DNA of 64,000 nt from assembly GCF_004000785.1 (NCBI RefSeq), contig NZ_BILX01000004.1:159497-223496 (forward strand), read 5' to 3'. Numbering within the stretch: the stretch's first letter is position 1; each line of letters opens with the position of its first letter. This document shows, one piece after another, positions 59,095 to 64,000 of this stretch. The notes beneath the pieces were generated by a model. It was not told the DNA's origin and ran no database searches. It was given only the letters and a program-made list of their open reading frames with translations. The stretch comes from Paenibacillus ehimensis NBRC 15659. Lineage in GTDB: Bacteria; Bacillota; Bacilli; Paenibacillales; NBRC-103111. A program made the translations under genes and the position numbers.

Positions 59095-60537
59095 ATGACC
59101 AGCGCGCAATACCGTGTGGAAAAAGATTTTTTGGGCACGAAGGAAGTACCGGTCCATGCTTATTATGGAGTTCAGACCATGCGGGCCGTAGAAAACTTTC
59201 CGATCACCGGATACCGGATTCATAAAGAGCTGATCGTCGCCATGGCGACGGTCAAAAAAGCGGCGGCTATCGCCAATATGGAGATCGGGCAGCTGAATCC
59301 GAACCTTGGGAAGGTCATCGTTCAGGCGGCCGAGGAAATCATCGCCGGGCAATGGCACGATCAGTTTATTGTAGACCCGATTCAAGGCGGGGCGGGCACG
59401 TCGATCAACATGAACACGAACGAAGTCATTGCCAACCGCGGCATCGAGCTGCTCGGGGGCGAGAAAGGCAATTACTTTACGCTTAGTCCGAATACCCATG
59501 TCAACATGGCGCAGTCGACGAATGACGCGTTCCCGACGGCGATTCATATTGCCGTCTTGACGCTGCTCGATCAGCTGCTTGAGGTGATGAACGAGCTGCA
59601 CGAAGGCTTCGAGGCCAAGGCGAAGGAATTCGACGGCGTCATCAAAATGGGCCGGACACATCTGCAGGACGGCGTGCCGATCCGCCTCGGCCAAGAGTTT
59701 GAAGCTTACCGCCGGGTGCTCGCGAGAGACATCAAGCGGATTACCCAGACGCGGCAGCATTTGTACGAGATCAATATGGGCGCGACGGCTGTCGGCACCG
59801 GCTTGAATGCCGACCCGCGCTATATTAAGCGCGTGGCGGAGCTGCTGGCCGAATTCACCGGCTTTCCGCTGGTCAGCGCGGAGCACCTCGTCGATGCGAC
59901 GCAGAACACCGATGCCTATACCGAAGTGTCCGCGGCATTGAAGGTGTGCATGATCAACATGTCGAAGGTGGCGAACGACCTGCGGCTGATGGCTTCGGGG
60001 CCGCGTACCGGCTTGTCCGAGATCAATCTGCCGCCGCGTCAGCCGGGCTCCTCGATCATGCCGGGCAAAGTGAACCCGGTTATGTGCGAGGTTGTCAACC
60101 AGGTGGCGTTCCAGGTGATCGGCAACGACCATACTATTTGCTTGGCCTCCGAAGCGGGACAGCTTGAGCTGAACGTCATGGAGCCGGTGCTGGTGTTCAA
60201 CCTGCTGCAATCGCTCAGCATGATGAGCCAGGTGTTCAAGGTGTTCAAAAAATACTGCCTCGACGGCATCCAAGCGAACATCGACCGCTGCAAGGAGTAC
60301 GTGGAGCGGAGCGTCGGCGTCATTACCGCGCTGAACCCGCATCTGGGCTACGAGCCGGTGGCGAGAATTGCCCGCGAGGCGATTGAAACCGGCCGCTCGG
60401 TCCGGGAGCTCTGCCTCTTGTACGATGTACTGCGCGAAGACGAGCTGAATTTGATTCTGGACCCGTACGAAATGACGAATCCGGGCATTGCGGGCGCATC
60501 GCTGCTCGAAACGCACCGGGACGAAGAGAAGAAATAA
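59095..60537 (+). CDS. aspA: Aspartate ammonia-lyase (aspartase)
   Basis: A 480-residue class II fumarase/aspartase enzyme that splits aspartate to fumarate and ammonia. GSSIMPGKVNP near residue 320 is the superfamily signature, and the following VMCEVVNQVAFQVIGND is of aspartase rather than fumarase type. KDFLGTKEVPVHAYYGVQT opens it as in aspartases. AAAGGGGAG precedes the ATG. It is monocistronic with its own terminator. Confidence 0.92.
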   Translation: MTSAQYRVEKDFLGTKEVPVHAYYGVQTMRAVENFPITGYRIHKELIVAMATVKKAAAIANMEIGQLNPNLGKVIVQAAEEIIAGQWHDQFIVDPIQGGAGTSINMNTNEVIANRGIELLGGEKGNYFTLSPNTHVNMAQSTNDAFPTAIHIAVLTLLDQLLEVMNELHEGFEAKAKEFDGVIKMGRTHLQDGVPIRLGQEFEAYRRVLARDIKRITQTRQHLYEINMGATAVGTGLNADPRYIKRVAELLAEFTGFPLVSAEHLVDATQNTDAYTEVSAALKVCMINMSKVANDLRLMASGPRTGLSEINLPPRQPGSSIMPGKVNPVMCEVVNQVAFQVIGNDHTICLASEAGQLELNVMEPVLVFNLLQSLSMMSQVFKVFKKYCLDGIQANIDRCKEYVERSVGVITALNPHLGYEPVARIAREAIETGRSVRELCLLYDVLREDELNLILDPYEMTNPGIAGASLLETHRDEEKK

Positions 60538-60568
60538 CGGCCGGACGCTCCGTCAGGCCGGTCTGGCG

Positions 60569-60608
60569 ACAAGCGCCGCTGTCTCGGGAGACGGCGGCGC
60601 TTGTTTTT
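60569..60608 (+). terminator. Intrinsic terminator of aspA
   Basis: ACAAGCGCCG at 60569-60578 pairs with CGGCGCTTGT near 60594-60603, with an inner GTCTC/GAGAC stem, then TTTTT. Confidence 0.85.
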
Positions 60609-60640
60609 GCAAGGAAGCCGAGCTTTTTTCCAAGGGAGGC

Positions 60641-61564
60641 TCACGATCCGGTGAACTGATTCGAAGGGGCTTTTTTGAGCGCCAGCAATAAAATCATCCC
60701 TATAATGCAGGTCGTGCCGATCCATTGAAAAAATCCAAACGGCTCCTTCAGCCAAAGCACCGTCGTTAACACAGCCGCCAGCGGCTCCAGACTGCCGACG
60801 AGGCTCGATTCTTGAGGGGAAAGGCTTTGCAAGCTTTCGATATAAAACCAAAAGGCGAGCATGGTGCCGAATACGATCACGAAGACCAAGTATAACCAGG
60901 CTTCCAGCGGCATGGCGGCAAAGTCCGCCCGCCAAGGCGGATGAATAAAGCTCAACGCGGCGCCCCCGATCATCATCGCCCAGCCGACAATGACAAGCGA
61001 ATCGTATTGCTTCAACAGCGGAACGGCATACACCGTATAAAAGGCCAGCGTTACCCCGGATAAAATTCCCCATACGATGGCAGGTGTCGGCACCGATAGC
61101 TGTGCGACGGAGCCATTCGTTAATAACAAGAAGCAGCCGACTAAAGCAAGGGAAACGGTTATTAGATCTTGGCGTGTGAAAACCGTCTGTTTTCGCAGGG
61201 TCAAGTAGACAATAATCATGACCGGCGCCAAATATTGCAGCAGCGTGGCTACGGCGGCATTGCCGTGCTGGATCGAAGCCATATACGTATATTGAACCGC
61301 AAGCGTTCCAAACAATGCAAAAATAACCAATTTCACGGCTGCTCTTTTGTTTTTCCAGACACCCGTTATTTGAGAGCGGTCTTTTGTAAAAAATTGCACG
61401 GTTAAAAGTAAAAAGCCGGCTACGAGCAATCGTGTCGTCACCAGCCAATCGACCTCGATGGCGTAGTATTGAAAGAGCTTTTTGGCCACGGTGCCGCTTA
61501 TGCCCCACAGTATCGCTCCGATGATGACGAGAACTAATCCTCTTCTTCTGGCAGGTCTGTCCAT
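60641..61564 (-). CDS. EamA/DMT family transporter
   Basis: A 307-residue, ten-helix drug/metabolite transporter with two EamA repeats. [19 protein letters not shown] near residue 17 and [16 protein letters not shown] near 108 are typical. GGAGG lies seven bases before the ATG at 61564. It is divergent from an AraC regulator across 109 bases, so that regulator probably controls it. The substrate is unknown. Confidence 0.9.
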   Translation of the reverse strand: MDRPARRRGLVLVIIGAILWGISGTVAKKLFQYYAIEVDWLVTTRLLVAGFLLLTVQFFTKDRSQITGVWKNKRAAVKLVIFALFGTLAVQYTYMASIQHGNAAVATLLQYLAPVMIIVYLTLRKQTVFTRQDLITVSLALVGCFLLLTNGSVAQLSVPTPAIVWGILSGVTLAFYTVYAVPLLKQYDSLVIVGWAMMIGGAALSFIHPPWRADFAAMPLEAWLYLVFVIVFGTMLAFWFYIESLQSLSPQESSLVGSLEPLAAVLTTVLWLKEPFGFFQWIGTTCIIGMILLLALKKAPSNQFTGS

Positions 61565-61673
61565 GAATGAGCCTCCACCTTAAAAATCTAATAATAGTGT
61601 TATAATAGAGGGAAAAGGGCGTTGAAGATATTAGAATCGAATAAATAAATATAAGGATTTTGAGGTCGGGTTC

Positions 61674-62570
61674 ATGATGCAAATTAAAAATTTCAAAATT
61701 GACCAAAGCTTAAAGGAGCTGACCGAGCACCGGACGGTCGTGCTGCCGATGGCTTGCTATGAAACCACAATTAATCAAAATATACACGGCTATATCCCGC
61801 TTCATTGGCATGAGGAAATTCAGCTTGTCCTGATTGTAAAAGGAGAGGCGGTTTTCCAAATCAACGAGGACAGCATTACGGTTCGGGAAGGCCAGGGGCT
61901 GTTTATCAATAGCGGCTGCCTGCACATGGCGGAAGAAAAAGATCGGTCGGGATGCGTTTACATTTGCTTGAATGTTTCTCCTCATTTCGTATTGTCGCAA
62001 GAGCTTTACACGACCTTTGTCTATCCTTATATTCAAGCGACAAACCTTCCATACGTACAGCTGGAGGCAAAGGAACCGTGGGGGGAAAATATTTTAGCGG
62101 CCATCCTGAACATTCATCAATTGCTTCAACGTAAACCGCCATTCTATGAAATCAGCATTACCGTGCAGCTGACGTTAATTTGGCAAAACCTCATTATGAA
62201 CGGCTTTCAGCCGGAATACGACGCGACGGAAATGCAAAAGAGTCACCGAATAAAGCAAATGCTGCAGTGGATTCATACCCATTATACCGAGAAAATCAGG
62301 CTGGATGATATTGCCAAAGCCGGCCAATTGAGCCGTTCCGAATGCTGCCGTTATTTCAACCGAATCTTGAAGACGACGCCGTTAAGCTACGTAACGGAAT
62401 ATCGGATCCAAAAAAGTCTGGTCCTGCTGCAGCAAGCGGATTCGAATGTGACCGAAGTCGCCTATCGGGTTGGTTTTAACAGTACGAGCTATTTTATCGA
62501 TAAATTCCGCAAGTCCATGAGGATTACGCCATTGGCTTACAAAAAATCAAAAACGGAAGCTCGCCCCTAA
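61674..62570 (+). CDS. AraC family transcriptional regulator
   Basis: A 298-residue regulator. Residues 30-110 form a cupin sensor (HWHEEIQLVLIVKGEAVFQI, FINSGCLHMA). The last 100 residues are the double helix-turn-helix (LDDIAKAGQLSRSECCRYFNR, VTEVAYRVGFNSTSYFIDKFRK). GAGGTCGG precedes the start; ATGATG leaves the exact start open by one codon. It is divergent from the EamA transporter, its likely target. Confidence 0.92.
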   Translation: MMQIKNFKIDQSLKELTEHRTVVLPMACYETTINQNIHGYIPLHWHEEIQLVLIVKGEAVFQINEDSITVREGQGLFINSGCLHMAEEKDRSGCVYICLNVSPHFVLSQELYTTFVYPYIQATNLPYVQLEAKEPWGENILAAILNIHQLLQRKPPFYEISITVQLTLIWQNLIMNGFQPEYDATEMQKSHRIKQMLQWIHTHYTEKIRLDDIAKAGQLSRSECCRYFNRILKTTPLSYVTEYRIQKSLVLLQQADSNVTEVAYRVGFNSTSYFIDKFRKSMRITPLAYKKSKTEARP

Positions 62571-62597
62571 AACGGGGAGGAAACGAAGCTCCCGCAC

Positions 62598-62631
62598 AGC
62601 CCGGACGACGGCTCATGTCTCCGGCTTTTTT
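62598..62631 (+). terminator. Intrinsic terminator of the AraC gene
   Basis: AGCCCGGA at 62598-62605 pairs with TCCGGCT at 62620-62626 (one bulged base), followed by six T. Confidence 0.65.
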
Positions 62632-62668
62632 GCGTTCACGGATAGCTGTTAATCTTTAAATAAAATGA

Positions 62669-62697
62669 TTGAAAAAATCAAAATTATGATTTATATT
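62669..62697 (+). promoter_or_regulatory. Sigma-A promoter of the amino-sugar operon
   Basis: TTGAAA at 62669-62674, 17 bases, TATATT at 62692-62697. The spacer and -10 contain AT-rich dyads (GATT/AATC and ATGAT/ATCAT), possible sites for a GntR- or DeoR-type repressor, which is not in the window. Confidence 0.6.
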
Positions 62698-62726
62698 ATC
62701 ATTAATAAGACGAAAGGGGTAATATT

Positions 62727-63782
62727 GTGAAGCCATTCGGTCAATATACGTATCCTGAAATTTCGGCACAGGCGGAGGCGCTGAATGCGGCGCTTGTACA
62801 GCTTCAGCAGCAGGGAGACTGGGTTCAAAAGCATCTCGTCGATTCGGAAACGGACGAGACGGTGTTCATCGGCAGCGGATCCTCCTATTATCAAGCATTG
62901 GCGATGGCGTCCGTCTACCGGGCATGGCTGGGCAAAAGCGCAACGGCTTATCCTTCCTCGGAGGTGTTCCTGTTCCGCGAGCAAACGCTCCCGCCGAACC
63001 GCAATTATTTGGTGATCGGCGTTTCGAGATCGGGCGAGTCGACGGAGGTGCTGCTGGCGCTGGAAGCCGTAAAGCCGCTTCCTAACGTGAAAGTCGCAGG
63101 CATCACCTGCTACGAAGAGAGCAGCATGGCGAAGCTGGCGGATTGCCTGGTTTCCCCGCTCGGTAAAGAAACGAGCACCGTCATGACGAAATCGTTCAGC
63201 AGCATGACGTTTTTGATGCATGCAGCGATCGCCAAGGCGGCCGGCAAGCAGGATCAGTTCGAGCAGCTTGCTTCGGTCGCGCAAACGGACGATCAAGTCG
63301 TCAAAGCCGCCGACGCTTTCATTAAGCCTTTGGTCGACAAGAACGATTTTCAAAAGGTCATTTACCTCGGCATGGGCACGTACTACGGCATCGCGCTGGA
63401 AGCGAGCCTGAAAATCAAAGAAATGTCCTACATCTGGACGGAAGCGTACGGTACGCTGGAGTTCCGTCACGGTCCCAAGTCGATTGTGGAGCCGGGCACG
63501 CTCGTCTGCCTGCTGCTGTCCGAGAAAGCGCGCGATTACGAGCTGAAGGTCGCCAAGGAAATGCGGGAGTACGGCGCCTTCGTGCTGCTCGTTACGGCGA
63601 AGGCCGGGGAAGACACCGCGTTCGCGGATGCGGTATTCGAGGTCGGCGGAGCGGAGATGAGCGACGACGCCCGCACGGTGCTTTACTTGCCGGCGCTGCA
63701 ATATTTGGGCTTCTATACGGCCATGAAACGCAACGTGGATCCGGATATGCCCCGCAACCTGACACAAGTGGTCAAAATTTAG
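62727..63782 (+). CDS. SIS-domain ketose/aldose isomerase or deaminase (AgaS-like)
   Basis: A 351-residue protein with two SIS domains (sugar phosphate binding), residues about 35-165 and 195-330. GSGSSYYQALAMASVYR and VSRSGESTEVLLAL are the first-domain signatures, EASLKIKEMSYIWTEAYGTLEFRHGP the second. The type is AgaS/tagatose-6-phosphate isomerase or galactosamine-6-phosphate deaminase. The start is GTG at 62727 after AAAGGGG. The following aldolase gene supports an N-acetylgalactosamine or tagatose pathway. Confidence 0.88.
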   Translation: MKPFGQYTYPEISAQAEALNAALVQLQQQGDWVQKHLVDSETDETVFIGSGSSYYQALAMASVYRAWLGKSATAYPSSEVFLFREQTLPPNRNYLVIGVSRSGESTEVLLALEAVKPLPNVKVAGITCYEESSMAKLADCLVSPLGKETSTVMTKSFSSMTFLMHAAIAKAAGKQDQFEQLASVAQTDDQVVKAADAFIKPLVDKNDFQKVIYLGMGTYYGIALEASLKIKEMSYIWTEAYGTLEFRHGPKSIVEPGTLVCLLLSEKARDYELKVAKEMREYGAFVLLVTAKAGEDTAFADAVFEVGGAEMSDDARTVLYLPALQYLGFYTAMKRNVDPDMPRNLTQVVKI

Positions 63783-63804
63783 CCGGAAGCGAGATGACAT
63801 CGAT

Positions 63805-64000
63805 ATGCCATTAGTCTCATCCACCTCATTGCTTGAAGCGGCCCGCGCGGGCGGCTACGGGATTGGCGCGTTCAACGTGCATACGCTGGAGATGCTGCAA
63901 GCGGTCGTCGACGCCGCGGAAGAAACCGAATCGCCTTTAATTCTTCAGTCGACGGTAGGGACGGTCAAGCATCTCGGTCCCGATTATATCGCGGCGGCGG
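63805..64000 (+). CDS. Class II (tagatose/fructose-bisphosphate) aldolase, N-terminal part
   Basis: The first 65 residues of a class II aldolase that runs out of the window. The opening (SLLEAARAGGYGIGAFNVHT) and the following LEMLQAVVDAAEETESPLIL are the strand-helix start of the GatY/KbaY/FbaA barrel. It lies 22 bases after the SIS gene, so it probably splits tagatose-1,6-bisphosphate in the same pathway. The ribosome binding site is weak. Confidence 0.88.
   Translation, partial: MPLVSSTSLLEAARAGGYGIGAFNVHTLEMLQAVVDAAEETESPLILQSTVGTVKHLGPDYIAAA

Overview
The window looks like a chromosomal segment of an endospore-forming, moderately GC-rich Bacillota bacterium, most likely Paenibacillaceae (Paenibacillus or a close relative). 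The reasons are strong Shine-Dalgarno sequences with frequent TTG and GTG starts, spore-type proteins (three CgeB-like proteins, a PdaB-like deacetylase, a LysM-GH18 protein of the YaaH/SleL type), and clear counterparts of Bacillus subtilis SpeA, YqeB, BmrCD, YkkCD and Psd. The genus is an inference. I saw no rRNA, tRNA, CRISPR array or intact insertion sequence.

Layout. Bases 1-3924 hold the end of an MFS transporter, a PadR regulator, a nitroreductase-like protein and a small membrane protein. Bases 4178-13204 form one peptide operon: a promoter, a leader with an intrinsic terminator, two peptidases, a HAD hydrolase and a complete Opp/Dpp-type ABC importer. Bases 13381-18663 hold a helical-repeat protein and a spore-surface cluster of three CgeB-like glycosyltransferases with an antisense PdaB-like gene. 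Bases 18677-25140 hold an MBL-fold hydrolase, a universal stress protein, cysK, and the run speA-sufS-yggS, so four PLP proteins lie side by side.

Bases 25217-35922 form an amino-acid locus. A regulator built like a sigma-54 activator, but with several key AAA+ residues changed, is divergent from a LivJHMGF-type importer coupled to an EamA exporter. Proline dehydrogenase and P5C dehydrogenase follow. Two copies of an inverted repeat flank the regulator promoter region, and a cre-like (CcpA) site lies in front of both the importer and the proline genes. This suggests uptake and catabolism of proline or a related amino acid under carbon control.

Bases 36001-38250 hold an MFS exporter and a LysR regulator. 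Bases 38345-44680 look more AT-rich and acquired. The island is bounded on the left by the relic of a tyrosine recombinase and on the right by a frameshifted SDR relic. It carries MerR-SDR, a membrane protein-YqeB-TetR operon and MerR-SMR-SMR, each with a readable operator/promoter.

Bases 44773-64000 hold LysM-GH18, GDPD, YdjM-like and Psd genes; a protein with a Ser/Cys-rich tail; a BmrCD-type heterodimeric exporter behind a leader ORF and terminator; a CE7 esterase followed by a 192-bp imperfect palindromic element; an MFS/TetR divergon with two operators; fructokinase, aspartase, an EamA/AraC divergon, and the start of an amino-sugar (AgaS/aldolase) operon.
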